Shown here piece by piece: positions 31,958-40,310 of a stretch of DNA of 64,000 bases. The notes below the pieces were generated by a model that worked only from the letters and a program-made list of their open reading frames with translations, made no database searches and had not been told where the DNA came from. Source of the DNA: Bradyrhizobium sp. CSA112 (GTDB lineage: Bacteria > Pseudomonadota > Alphaproteobacteria > Rhizobiales > Xanthobacteraceae); the NCBI RefSeq assembly GCF_029051645.1, contig NZ_JAACFS010000014.1, positions 62,001 to 126,000 on the forward strand, given 5' to 3'. Positions within the stretch are counted from its first letter, which is position 1. Each line of letters begins with the position of its first letter. A program made the translations under genes and the position numbers.

Positions 31958-33739
31958 ATGCTTTCCACTCGTATGAATCGTTGGACCTTCGCCGCAATTA
32001 CCTTCGCCGCACTGGCCGCGCCGGCCGCGGTTTCGGCGCAGACGCCTGAACACACGGCCGATAACGCCGCGCAATTCCCCACCAAGTCCGATCTGAAATC
32101 GCTGACGACGTCCGGCAGCTATCTGGCCGCGCGCCATGCCAGCGTCGAGCGCGATGCGGCTTCGGCGGCGGCGTTCTATCGCTCCGCGCTGCGCACCGAT
32201 CCGAAGAACAACGAACTGCTGGACCGCGCCTTCATCTCCTCGCTCGCCGATGGCGACATCGATGAAGCGGTCAAGCTCGCCGATCGCATCCTGACGATGG
32301 ACAAGGCGAACCGGGTCGCGCGGCTGGTGGTCGGCGTCCGCGATCTCAAGCAGAAGAAGTATGCGGCCGCGCAGCTCAACATCAACCAGTCGATCCGCGG
32401 ACCGATCACCGACCTCGTGGCGACGCTGCTGTCGGGATGGGCGAGCTACGGCGCGGGCGATGCCAAGGCGGCGGTCGCCAATATCGACAAGCTGACCGGC
32501 CCCGAATGGTATCCGATCTTCAAGGATCTCCACACCGGCATGATCCTCGAGATCTCGGGCAAGGACAAGGATGCCGGCGCGCGGTTCGAGCGCGCCTACA
32601 AGCTCGACGATTCGATGCTGCGCGTGTCCGACGCCTATGCGCGCTGGTTGTCGCGCAACAAGGATGGAGCGGCGGCGGCCGGCATTTACGAGGCGTTCGA
32701 CAAGAAGCTGCCGCGGCATCCGCTGGTGCTGGAAGGCCTGCGCGACACCCGGGCCGGCAAGAAGCTGCCGGCGCTGGTCGATTCGGCGCAAGCCGGCGCG
32801 GCCGAGGCGCTCTACGGGATCGGCGCTACGCTGACCCGCCGCGGCGGCGAGGATCTGGCGCTGGTCTATTTGCAGCTCGCGCTCTACCTGCAGCCCAATC
32901 ATCCGTTGGCGCTGCTGTCGCTCGCCGATCTCTACGAGTCCGTGAAGAAGCCGCAGATGGCGATCAAGGTCTACGAGCGCATGCCGGCGAGTTCGCCGCT
33001 CAAGCGCAACGCGCAGATCCAGCTTGCCACCAATCTCGACGCCGCCGACCGCAGCGACGAGGCGATCAAGATCCTGAAGGGCGTCACCGCCGAGGCGCCG
33101 AAGGATATCGAGGCCATCATGGCGCTCGGCAACATCGAGCGCGGCCGAAAGAAATTCAACGATTGCGCCAACACCTATACGCTGGCGATCGACGCGATGC
33201 CCGGCGTGACGGACAAGAACACCTGGGTCACCTACTATTATCGCGGCATATGCGAGGAGCGTTCCAAGCAGTGGAGCAAGGCCGAGGCCGACATGCGCAA
33301 GGCGCTGGAGCTGCAGCCCGAGCAGCCGCATGTCCTGAACTATCTCGGCTATTCCTGGATCGACCAGGGCATCAATCTCGATGAAGGCATGAAGATGATC
33401 AGGCGCGCCGTCGACCAGCGCCCGGACGACGGCTACATCGTGGATTCGCTGGGCTGGGCGTTTTACCGGATCGGTAACTTTGAAGACGCGGTGAAGAATC
33501 TCGAGCGCGCAATCGATCTCAAGCCCGAGGATCCGACCATCAACGACCACCTCGGCGATGCCTATTGGCGCGTCGGGCGGACGCTGGAAGCCAAATTCCA
33601 GTGGGCCCATGCCCGCGACCTCAAGCCCGAGGCAGAGGAGTTGCCGAAGATCGAGGCGAAGATTGCCAACGGTCTGCCCGAAGACACGTCTTCTGCGGCT
33701 TCCGCCGACAAGAAGAAAGAAGACGGCAGGGGCGGCTAA
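31958..33739 (+). CDS. Secreted tetratricopeptide repeat protein
   Basis: This 593-residue protein has a Sec signal peptide (MLSTRMNRWTFAAITFAALA, predicted cleavage after AVSA). The mature part is a chain of TPR units, for example YLAARHASVERDAASAAAFY near the start and HVLNYLGYSWIDQGINLDEG and YIVDSLGWAFYRIGNFEDAV near the C-terminus. The SLGWAFYRIG pattern is common in large alphaproteobacterial TPR proteins of the envelope. It probably scaffolds a periplasmic complex; partners are unknown. ATG 31958 is preferred; in-frame TTG 31856 and ATG 31871 and 31973 exist. The gene ends 27 bases before ispE, so they may be co-transcribed. Confidence 0.9.
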   Translation: MLSTRMNRWTFAAITFAALAAPAAVSAQTPEHTADNAAQFPTKSDLKSLTTSGSYLAARHASVERDAASAAAFYRSALRTDPKNNELLDRAFISSLADGDIDEAVKLADRILTMDKANRVARLVVGVRDLKQKKYAAAQLNINQSIRGPITDLVATLLSGWASYGAGDAKAAVANIDKLTGPEWYPIFKDLHTGMILEISGKDKDAGARFERAYKLDDSMLRVSDAYARWLSRNKDGAAAAGIYEAFDKKLPRHPLVLEGLRDTRAGKKLPALVDSAQAGAAEALYGIGATLTRRGGEDLALVYLQLALYLQPNHPLALLSLADLYESVKKPQMAIKVYERMPASSPLKRNAQIQLATNLDAADRSDEAIKILKGVTAEAPKDIEAIMALGNIERGRKKFNDCANTYTLAIDAMPGVTDKNTWVTYYYRGICEERSKQWSKAEADMRKALELQPEQPHVLNYLGYSWIDQGINLDEGMKMIRRAVDQRPDDGYIVDSLGWAFYRIGNFEDAVKNLERAIDLKPEDPTINDHLGDAYWRVGRTLEAKFQWAHARDLKPEAEELPKIEAKIANGLPEDTSSAASADKKKEDGRGG

Positions 33740-33766
33740 GGCAAGGACTTTGGGGGCTGTTCGGCA

Positions 33767-34651
33767 ATGCCGCGACTGAGTGATGAAGGGCGCGCCAAGG
33801 TCAACCTGACCTTGCAGGTGAATGGTCGTCGTGCGGACGGCTATCATGATCTCGAAAGCGTGGTGGCGTTCGCCGATTGCGCCGACCGGCTGACGCTGAC
33901 GCCCGGTCCCGATCTTGATCTGAAAATGTCCGGGCCGCTGGCGCAGGCTTGCGGCGAGACGTCGGACAATCTGGTGCTCAAGGCCGCGCGTCTGTTGGCC
34001 GAGCGCGTACCGAACATGAAGGCCGGCAGTTTCTCGCTCGACAAGGTCTTGCCGGTTGCCGCCGGGATCGGCGGAGGTTCGGCTGACGCCGCGGCGGCGC
34101 TACGGCTGCTTTCGCAGTTGAACGGGCTCGCGCTCGACGACCCCCGCATCATCGAGGTTGCGCAGCTGACCGGCGCGGACGTGCCGGTCTGCGTCAAGTC
34201 GCGCGGCTGCGTCATGACCGGCGTCGGCGAGACGCTGCAGCCGCTCAGCATGCCGAAAATGCCCTGCGTGATGGTCAATCCCGGCGTTCCCGTCGCGACC
34301 CGCGACGTCTTCAATGCGCTCGGCTTGCGCAATGGCGAACTATTGGTCGGCGCCACCGACGTGCTGTTGCAGGACCGGTGGCCTGACGAGAAGGCATCGC
34401 TCGAAGATTGGGTTGAGGCGCTTGCCGCCAGTTCGAACGATCTGGAGGCGCCCGCCATGCGCGTCCAGCCCGTGATCGGTGAGGTCATCTCGGCGCTCAA
34501 CGCCACCGATGGCGCCTGGCTGGCGCGGATGTCCGGATCGGGCGCCACCTGTTTTGCGATCTATGAGAACACCGCCGAGGCCGGCCGTGCGGCGGAGAAA
34601 ATCCGGCGCGATCACCCGGGGTGGTGGGTGCATGCGGGAACGCTGAGCTGA
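33767..34651 (+). CDS. ispE: 4-diphosphocytidyl-2-C-methyl-D-erythritol kinase
   Basis: This 294-residue GHMP kinase phosphorylates CDP-methylerythritol in the non-mevalonate isoprenoid pathway. The N-terminal DEGRAKVNLTLQVNGRRADG motif with GYHDLESVV and the ATP-binding loop PVAAGIGGGSADAAAALRLL (about 97-116) are diagnostic; RMSGSGATCFAIYE is the third GHMP motif. It lies directly downstream of the TPR gene. A polyprenyl diphosphate synthase gene, which consumes the isoprenoid products, is only 1 kb away. Confidence 0.96.
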   Translation: MPRLSDEGRAKVNLTLQVNGRRADGYHDLESVVAFADCADRLTLTPGPDLDLKMSGPLAQACGETSDNLVLKAARLLAERVPNMKAGSFSLDKVLPVAAGIGGGSADAAAALRLLSQLNGLALDDPRIIEVAQLTGADVPVCVKSRGCVMTGVGETLQPLSMPKMPCVMVNPGVPVATRDVFNALGLRNGELLVGATDVLLQDRWPDEKASLEDWVEALAASSNDLEAPAMRVQPVIGEVISALNATDGAWLARMSGSGATCFAIYENTAEAGRAAEKIRRDHPGWWVHAGTLS

Positions 34652-34659
34652 GGCATCTG

Positions 34660-34754
34660 GTAGGGTGGGCAAAGCGAAGCGTGCCCACCAAAGCCTGTCC
34701 TCAAAATAGGTGAAGTTGGTGGGCACGGCGCAAATGCGCCTTTGCCCACCCTAC
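34660..34754. repeat. Intergenic palindromic repeat, family B copy 4
   Basis: GTAGGGTGGGCAAAGCGAAG at left, GCCTTTGCCCACCCTAC at right, with inner CGTGCCCACCAA and TTGGTGGGCACG. It lies between the convergent ispE and LysE gene ends. Confidence 0.95.
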
Positions 34755-34757
34755 GGC

Positions 34758-35387
34758 TTAGCTCGCCGGCCGCCGCGCCAGCGCCAGCGAAATACCGAGC
34801 CCGGCGATGAACAGCCCCGAGCCCTGTCGCAATCGTTGAAGCAAATTCGGATTGCGCGTGAGACCGGTGCGCGCCGTGGCGGCCATCATCACAACGACGA
34901 CGTCAACCAGTGTATTGAGCGCCACCGAAATCAGGCCGAATGCGATGAACTGCAGCGCAGGGTGGCTGCCGGCCGGGTCGAGGAATTGCGGAATGAAGGC
35001 CAGAAAGAACGCCGCGGTCTTCGGGTTCAGCGCTTCGACCAGCACGCCCTCCCGAAACGCCCGTTGGGTACCGACAGCGACCGCCGGTTGCGACAGCAGA
35101 TCGCGTGCCTCGCGAAACGTTTTGAGGCCAAGCCAGATCAGATAGAGCGCGCCTGCGAATTTGAGCGCGGTGAACAGCTCGGCGCTGGCAAGGATGATCG
35201 CCGAGACTCCAAGCGCGCCCGCGACCACATGCACGAGCCCGCCGAGCGCCGTTCCAAATGTCGAGGCGAAGCCGGCGCTCTTGCCGCCCGATAGCGTCCG
35301 TGCCGCGACGTAAAGGATTCCAGGACCGGGAACGGCGGCAACAATGAGCGCGGCCAGGAGAAACAATGTGAAGTTAGTGCTGATCAA
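34758..35387 (-). CDS. LysE/RhtB family amino-acid exporter
   Basis: This 209-residue membrane protein has about six hydrophobic segments. The N-terminus MISTNFTLFLLAALIVAAVP, the PGPGILYVAARTLSGGKSAG loop (about 20-39) and ALYLIWLGLKTFREA (about 79-93) are characteristic of the LysE/RhtB translocator superfamily. Members export amino acids or homoserine lactones; the substrate is not predictable. The gene lies between two intergenic repeats with no partner gene. Confidence 0.9.
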   Translation of the reverse strand: MISTNFTLFLLAALIVAAVPGPGILYVAARTLSGGKSAGFASTFGTALGGLVHVVAGALGVSAIILASAELFTALKFAGALYLIWLGLKTFREARDLLSQPAVAVGTQRAFREGVLVEALNPKTAAFFLAFIPQFLDPAGSHPALQFIAFGLISVALNTLVDVVVVMMAATARTGLTRNPNLLQRLRQGSGLFIAGLGISLALARRPAS

Positions 35388-35419
35388 TGCGATCTCTTTC
35401 GTAGGATGGGCAGAGCGCT

Positions 35420-35520
35420 GTCATCACCCGCGAAGGCGGGTGATCTAGTATTCCAGAGACATCAGTGATTGAATCGATAGGCCGCGGCGTACTGGATACC
35501 CCGCCTTCGCGGGGTATGAC
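35420..35520. repeat. Intergenic palindromic repeat, family E copy 1
   Basis: GTCATCACCCGCGAAGGCGG at left, CCGCCTTCGCGGGGTATGAC at right, with GATCTAGTATTCCAGAGAC in the middle. A remnant GTAGGATGGGCAGAGCG just upstream (35401-35417) looks like a decayed family B end. Confidence 0.92.
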
Positions 35521-35530
35521 GGAAGCGGAA

Positions 35531-36538
35531 TCAATGCGACCTTGCCAGACAGAACGCCACGACCTGTTCGAGCGCGGTTTTCATGGGCGAGGCCGGGAAC
35601 AGCGCCAGCGCGTCGACGGCCATCGCGCCGTAATGCTGGGCGCGGCTGATCGTATCTTCCAGCGCGCGGTGCTTGGTCATCAGGCCGATTGCATGATCGA
35701 GATCGCTGTCGCCGATCTCGCCGCGCTCCAATGCCTTGATCCAGAACTTGCGCTCGCTGTCATTGCCGCGGCGGAATGCCAGCACCACCGGCAGCGTGAT
35801 CTTGCCCTCGCGGAAATCGTCGCCGATGTTCTTGCCGAGTTTTGCGGCCTTGCCGCCATAGTCCAGCACGTCGTCGACGAGCTGGAATGCGATGCCGAGA
35901 TTCATGCCGACCGAGCGGCATGCGGTCTGCTCGGCCTTCGGCCGGTTGGCGATCACCGGTCCGACCTCGCAGGCGGCGGCGAACAGTTCGGCCGTCTTGC
36001 CCCTGATGACCGCAAGGTACTCGTCCTCGGTGGTCGCTGTGTTCTTGGCTGCCGCAAGCTGCATCACTTCGCCTTCGGCGATGGTGGCGGCTGCCGAGGA
36101 GAGGATGTCCAGCGCGCGCAGCGAGCCGACCTCGACCATCATGCGGAAGGCCTGGCCGAGCAGGAAGTCGCCGACCAGCACGCTCGCCTCATTACCCCAC
36201 AGCATCCGCGCCGACAGCTTGCCGCGGCGCAGTTCGCTCTCGTCGACCACGTCGTCATGCAACAGCGTTGCGGTGTGCATGAACTCGACGGAGGCGGCGA
36301 GCTTGATATGACCATCGCCGGAATAGCCGGTGAGGCTTGCCATCGCCAGCGTCAGCATCGGGCGGAGACGTTTGCCACCGGAAGAGATCAGGTGGTTGGC
36401 GACCTCCGGAATCATGGTGACTTCCGACCCCGTCCGCGACAGGATCGTGGCGTTGACCCGCTCCATGTCGGCGGCGACGAGCCCGACCAGCGCATCTATC
36501 GAAGCGTTCGGGCTCTCGAAAGGTACAATAACCGCCAC
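35531..36538 (-). CDS. Polyprenyl diphosphate synthase (octaprenyl/decaprenyl type)
   Basis: This 335-residue trans-prenyltransferase has both Asp-rich motifs: DDVVDESELRRG (FARM, about 98-109) and DDVLDYGGKAAKLGKNIGDD (SARM). The GGKRLRPMLTLAMASL motif is near residue 54. It should make the long prenyl tail of ubiquinone from IPP; chain length cannot be read from sequence with confidence. The GTG at 36538 is chosen since GGAG lies seven bases upstream. The TTG at 36550 overlaps that site. It is divergent from the DUF2007 gene. Confidence 0.93.
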   Translation of the reverse strand: MAVIVPFESPNASIDALVGLVAADMERVNATILSRTGSEVTMIPEVANHLISSGGKRLRPMLTLAMASLTGYSGDGHIKLAASVEFMHTATLLHDDVVDESELRRGKLSARMLWGNEASVLVGDFLLGQAFRMMVEVGSLRALDILSSAAATIAEGEVMQLAAAKNTATTEDEYLAVIRGKTAELFAAACEVGPVIANRPKAEQTACRSVGMNLGIAFQLVDDVLDYGGKAAKLGKNIGDDFREGKITLPVVLAFRRGNDSERKFWIKALERGEIGDSDLDHAIGLMTKHRALEDTISRAQHYGAMAVDALALFPASPMKTALEQVVAFCLARSH

Positions 36539-36679
36539 GCGGGTCTCCAAATTTCGCCAATTCGCACTATCCTTAATCTACAATAGAAAGTGCGGGCAAT
36601 GGCGGCAAGGGCACGTAGAGGGCACATAGCGGTTGACAGGAGCCGCATTGCCCTCCAGCCAGGACAAGGAGAGCGCAAA

Positions 36680-36907
36680 TTGCGGGAATTGGTCAGGACC
36701 AACGATATCGTGCTGGTTTCCGCGGTCGGTGCGCTGCTCGACGGTGCCAATATCCATCATCTGGTGCTGGACCAGAACATGAGCGTCATCGAGGGATCGA
36801 TCGGCATCCTGCCGCGCCGCATCCTGGTCCATGAGGACGACAATCGCGCGGCGCGCCAGCTACTGACCGAGGCGGGCCTGGCTCACGAATTACGCGCCGA
36901 TGACTGA
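36680..36907 (+). CDS. DUF2007 signal-transducing-like protein
   Basis: This 75-residue protein is read from TTG at 36680, with AAGGAG eight bases upstream; the frame remains open upstream but without family character. The sequence MRELVRTNDIVLVSAVGALL, VLDQNMSVIEGSIGILPRRI and a C-terminal VHEDDNRAARQLLTEAG segment match the DUF2007 family, whose members resemble PII-like or ferredoxin-fold regulatory domains. Function unknown. Its stop overlaps the ATG region of the next gene by eight bases, implying coupling. Confidence 0.85.
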   Translation: MRELVRTNDIVLVSAVGALLDGANIHHLVLDQNMSVIEGSIGILPRRILVHEDDNRAARQLLTEAGLAHELRADD

Positions 36908-37667
36908 CCCCATACTCGACCTCACCGAGGATGCGTTTCTCGGGGGGCAATTGCGTTTGATGCAACTGAAATCGGGACACCGCGCCGGTCACGATGCGGT
37001 GCTGCTGGCGGCGGCGACCGCAGCCCGTTCAGGCGACCGCGTCGTCGATCTCGGCGCCGGCGTCGGGGTTGCTGGCCTGGCGGTTGCCCGGCGCGTGGCC
37101 GGCATCGACCTGGTCCTGGTCGAGATCGATGCGGCGCTGGCGGGCCTTGCGCGCACCAACGCGGATGCGAATGCGATTCAAGCCGACGTGATCGTCCTCG
37201 ATGTGGAAGCTGATGCCACAGCCTATGCCGCGGCCGGACTTGGTCCTGATAGCGTCGATGCGGTGCTGATGAACCCGCCCTTCAACGATCCCGTGCGGCA
37301 TCGCATCTCGCCGGACACGGCGCGCGGGACCGCGCATATGGCGACCGCAACGACGCTCTCAAAATGGGTTCACGCGGCGCGGCGCATTCTCAGGTCGAGG
37401 GGAACGCTGACGCTGCTCTGGCGCGCCGACGGAATCGCCGAGGTGTTCTCGGCGCTCGATCACGGTTTCGGGAGCTTGCAGGTCCTGGCGGTCCATGGCG
37501 ACGCACAGGGGCCTGCCAACCGCATTCTGATTCGCGCCACCAAGGGTGGGCGGGCGCCGACGCAAATCCTTCCCGCCCTGATGCTCAATGATGAGCAAGG
37601 GGTACCCAACAAAAGGGTGCAGGAGGTTCTGGCCGGGAAGGGGAGCTTACTGCTCGCGAACCCGTAA
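36900..37667 (+). CDS. TrmN6/YfiC-like adenine methyltransferase
   Basis: This 255-residue Rossmann-fold methyltransferase has the SAM loop VVDLGAGVGVAGLAVARRV (about 49-67) and the catalytic NPPF motif in AVLMNPPFNDPVRH (about 121-134), which marks N6-adenine or amino-group methylation. YfiC/TrmN6 enzymes methylate A37 of tRNA1Val. The preceding GHRAGHDAVLLAAA segment also fits that family. It overlaps the DUF2007 gene by eight bases, so the two are co-expressed. Confidence 0.9.
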   Translation: MTDPILDLTEDAFLGGQLRLMQLKSGHRAGHDAVLLAAATAARSGDRVVDLGAGVGVAGLAVARRVAGIDLVLVEIDAALAGLARTNADANAIQADVIVLDVEADATAYAAAGLGPDSVDAVLMNPPFNDPVRHRISPDTARGTAHMATATTLSKWVHAARRILRSRGTLTLLWRADGIAEVFSALDHGFGSLQVLAVHGDAQGPANRILIRATKGGRAPTQILPALMLNDEQGVPNKRVQEVLAGKGSLLLANP

Positions 37668-37702
37668 AGGTGGCTCGCACGCTCAATTCCTGGAACAGGA
37701 CG

Positions 37703-37801
37703 CTATTGCGGAAGCGTCTCTGACTGTTGCTTGGGCGCCGATGTAAAGTGGATCGCGGCCAGAAGGCTGCCGATGAGCATGATCAGCAGGTAGATTTTCA
37801 T
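37703..37801 (-). CDS. Putative 32-residue single-pass membrane microprotein
   Basis: ATG 37801 has GGAG seven bases upstream (GCGGAGACTGAC). The protein begins MKIYLLIMLIGSLLAAIHFT, a single hydrophobic helix, and ends with a polar tail SAPKQQSETLPQ. It is too short for a conserved domain. The good ribosome-binding site, signal-anchor shape and use of preferred codons favour a real gene, but conservation is unchecked. Confidence 0.45.
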   Translation of the reverse strand: MKIYLLIMLIGSLLAAIHFTSAPKQQSETLPQ

Positions 37802-37843
37802 GTCAGTCTCCGCTGCGCCATTGCAGCTTTAACGTCTGCAAGG

Positions 37844-37877
37844 CAAAAGGCGTTCCGGCCCAAAAGGCGTTTCGGCC
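37844..37877. repeat. Tandem 17-bp direct repeat upstream of S49 peptidase
   Basis: CAAAAGGCGTTCCGGCC is followed at once by CAAAAGGCGTTTCGGCC, one mismatch. The second copy with the next bases forms a small AAAGGC/GCCTTT hairpin. It lies 49 bases upstream of the S49 gene start. Confidence 0.8.
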
Positions 37878-37925
37878 TTTGCATGACAGTGGTGCGATAA
37901 AAAATGGTTAATTCGAGGTAACGGC

Positions 37926-38837
37926 ATGACTCAACAAACAAGTGATCGCACGGGATTGCCGAACCTTATTGACAGGGTGAAGCAATTCATCCCGGCAAGA
38001 TTCCGGCGCGACGCCGTAGTTGTTCCGGTGGTGCGCCTGTCGGGTGTCATCGGTGCGGTGACGCCGTTGCGGCCGGGCCTGACGCTGGCGGGCGTCGCCA
38101 GGACGCTCGAACGCGCATTCGCCACCAGACACGCCAAGGCGGTGGCGTTGGTGATCAATTCTCCCGGCGGCTCGCCGGTGCAATCGCGCCAGATCTATTT
38201 GCGGATCAGGCAGCTTGCCGCAGAAAAGAAATTGCCGGTGCTGGTGTTCGTCGAGGACGTCGCGGCATCCGGCGGCTACATGATCGCCTGCGCCGGTGAC
38301 GAGATATTCTGCGATCCGTCCTCGATCCTCGGCTCGATCGGCGTGGTCGGCGGCAGTTTCGGTTTTCAGGACCTGCTCAAGCGAATTGGAGTGGAGCGGC
38401 GCCTCTACACGGCAGGCGAGCACAAGGCGATGCTCGATCCGTTCCTGCCGGAAGACCCCGATGATGTCGCACGTCTGAAGGCGCTTCAGCGCGAGATCCA
38501 CGCTATCTTCATCGCCCTGGTCAAAGGCAGCCGCGGTGCGCGCCTCAAGGACACCGACGACGTCTTGTTCACCGGCGAGTACTGGGCGGGCGAGAGGTCC
38601 GTGTCGCTGGGCCTTGCGGACAAGATCGGCGATCTCCGCTCGACGCTCCGTGAGCGCTATGGCGAGAAGGTGCTGACGCCCGTCATCGCGCCCGCAAGCG
38701 GGATGCTGGCCGGGCTGTTGGGCCGGAAGTCGCCGGGGGCGGGCGCGTTGGCCGCCTTTGATGGTATCGGGGGATTGCCGGATGAACTGATTTCGGCGCT
38801 CGAAACCCGGGCAATTTGGGCCAAATTCGGGTTCTAG
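37926..38837 (+). CDS. S49-family (SppA-like) serine peptidase
   Basis: This 303-residue protein has the half-size SppA/SohB core. The catalytic Ser is in EDVAASGGYMIACAGDEI (Ser near 116) and the catalytic Lys in YTAGEHKAMLDPF (Lys near 166). SPGGSPVQSRQIYLRI precedes the active site. It has no obvious N-terminal signal or membrane helix, so it may act in the cytoplasm or at the membrane surface. Such peptidases degrade signal peptides or short membrane fragments. It is flanked by small genes and has no visible operon partner. Confidence 0.92.
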   Translation: MTQQTSDRTGLPNLIDRVKQFIPARFRRDAVVVPVVRLSGVIGAVTPLRPGLTLAGVARTLERAFATRHAKAVALVINSPGGSPVQSRQIYLRIRQLAAEKKLPVLVFVEDVAASGGYMIACAGDEIFCDPSSILGSIGVVGGSFGFQDLLKRIGVERRLYTAGEHKAMLDPFLPEDPDDVARLKALQREIHAIFIALVKGSRGARLKDTDDVLFTGEYWAGERSVSLGLADKIGDLRSTLRERYGEKVLTPVIAPASGMLAGLLGRKSPGAGALAAFDGIGGLPDELISALETRAIWAKFGF

Positions 38838-38936
38838 CGATCAACTGGAGGTCAACGAGCCGTGCCATTTAGTCCCAAAAGCGGAATTGCGGCGCAGGCT
38901 GGCTTGGGCGACAATGTGGGCATTGGGGGCTGACAC

Positions 38937-39149
38937 GTGAACGACAAGGATCGACCGATGCCGCCGCTGATCGCATTTGCGGGTGCCCTGGGTGGGCTTG
39001 CCGTGGTCCGCTGGGCCTACAAGACCGCCGTCCGCATCAACAGGGAACTGGAGGAGGCGCGCCTGGCGCGCGTCACCGAGGCGGCCCAGACGGCCGATAT
39101 TCCGACGCTGCGCCGCGACCCCGTCACGGGAGCTTATCGGCCGGGTTAG
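38937..39149 (+). CDS. Small hypothetical protein with one membrane segment
   Basis: This 70-residue protein is read from GTG 38937 behind GGGGG; an ATG at 38958 is an alternative. Residues about 10-27 (PLIAFAGALGGLAVVRWA) form a hydrophobic segment, followed by a charged helix (INRELEEARLARVTEAAQ) and DIPTLRRDPVTGAYRPG. I recognise no named family. Coding character fits the neighbours. Function unknown. Confidence 0.65.
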   Translation: MNDKDRPMPPLIAFAGALGGLAVVRWAYKTAVRINRELEEARLARVTEAAQTADIPTLRRDPVTGAYRPG

Positions 39150-39158
39150 CCCGCCGGC

Positions 39159-39285
39159 CCTCATCCTGAGGAGCGGGCGTAAGCCCGCGTCTCGAAGAAT
39201 GGCCACCCGTTCGGGGCCTCATGGTTCGCTCGGCGATGCTGGCATCGTCCGGACGCGCGGCGCTGCCGCGCTCCTCACCACGAGG
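39159..39285. repeat. Intergenic repeat, family G copy 1
   Basis: CCTCATCCTGAGGAGCGGGC at left, with internal CGTCTCGAAGAATGG and GGGGCCTCATGGTTCG, ending CTCCTCACCACGAGG. The same plan, with variation, occurs at 63829-63966. It lies before glyQ. Confidence 0.85.
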
Positions 39286-39374
39286 AATACAAGGCCCGAT
39301 CGCCTTGATTCCCTGCCTCCGCGTCGATACGGTCCCGCGCTCTTAAATCCCCCTTTGCGAGACCGATTCTGCCG

Positions 39375-40310
39375 ATGGACGCTCTGCCTGCCCATATGCG
39401 CCCGGAACGTTCGTTCCAGGGCTTCATCCTTGCTCTCCAGCGGTTCTGGGCGGAGCAGGGCTGCGTGATCCTGCAGCCCTACGACATGGAAATGGGCGCT
39501 GGCACGTTCCATCCCGCGACGACGCTGCGCGCGCTCGGGCCCAAGCGCTGGAACGCGGCCTATGTTCAGCCCTCGCGCCGGCCGAAGGACGGCCGCTACG
39601 GCGAAAATCCCAACCGGCTGCAGCACTATTATCAGTTTCAGGTGATCATGAAGCCGTCGCCGCCGAACCTTCAGGATCTGTACCTGAAGTCGCTGGCCGC
39701 GATCGGCATCGATTCGAGCCTGCACGACATCCGCTTTGTCGAGGACGATTGGGAAAGCCCGACGCTCGGCGCATGGGGACTGGGCTGGGAATGCTGGTGC
39801 GACGGCATGGAAGTCAGCCAGTTCACCTACTTTCAGCAGGTCGCGGGCGTTGAATGCGCGACTGTTGCGGGTGAACTGACGTACGGGCTGGAGCGCCTGG
39901 CGATGTATGTGCAGGGCGTCGACCGCGTCTACGATCTCAATTTCAATGGTCGAGAGGGTGCCGATAAAGTGACTTACGGCGACGTGTTCCTGCAGGCCGA
40001 ACAGGAATATTCCCGGCACAATTTCGAGCATTCCGATTCCGAGATGCTGTTCAAGCAGTTCACGATGGCGGAAGAAGCCTGCCGGAAATATCTGGCCGCG
40101 GGATGGAAAGAAGGAAGCAATCGGAAAGAACATCTGATGGCGCTGCCGGCCTATGACCAGTGCATCAAGGCGAGCCACGTGTTCAACCTGCTCGACGCCC
40201 GCGGCGTGATCTCGGTGACGGAGCGGCAGAGCTACATCATGCGGGTGCGCGAACTGGCAAAGGCCTGCGGCGATGCCTGGGTTCACACCGAAGCGGGCAG
40301 GGCGGTCTGA
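39375..40310 (+). CDS. glyQ: Glycine-tRNA ligase alpha subunit
   Basis: This 311-residue catalytic subunit of the alpha2-beta2 glycyl-tRNA synthetase starts MDALPAHMRPERSFQGFILA. Class II signature regions include MEMGAGTFHPATTLRALGPK, YVQPSRRPKDGRYGENPNRL and LHDIRFVEDDWESPTLGAWG. It joins glycine to tRNA-Gly for translation. Its TGA overlaps the ATG of glyS by one base, the usual operon arrangement for this two-subunit enzyme. Confidence 0.98.
   Translation: MDALPAHMRPERSFQGFILALQRFWAEQGCVILQPYDMEMGAGTFHPATTLRALGPKRWNAAYVQPSRRPKDGRYGENPNRLQHYYQFQVIMKPSPPNLQDLYLKSLAAIGIDSSLHDIRFVEDDWESPTLGAWGLGWECWCDGMEVSQFTYFQQVAGVECATVAGELTYGLERLAMYVQGVDRVYDLNFNGREGADKVTYGDVFLQAEQEYSRHNFEHSDSEMLFKQFTMAEEACRKYLAAGWKEGSNRKEHLMALPAYDQCIKASHVFNLLDARGVISVTERQSYIMRVRELAKACGDAWVHTEAGRAV

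Noticed and set aside
31790..33847. Long minus-strand open frame (685 codons) opposite the TPR gene
   Set aside because: Antisense shadow of a clear secreted TPR protein; no domain pattern and it runs into ispE.
35401..35417. GTAGGATGGGCAGAGCG resembling a family B end
   Set aside because: Only one arm is present, so it is not counted as a repeat copy; noted as a possible remnant.
37911..37925. Possible CtrA site TTAATTCGAGGTAAC before the S49 gene
   Set aside because: The spacing is off by one and the second half is incomplete (GTAAC rather than TTAAC).
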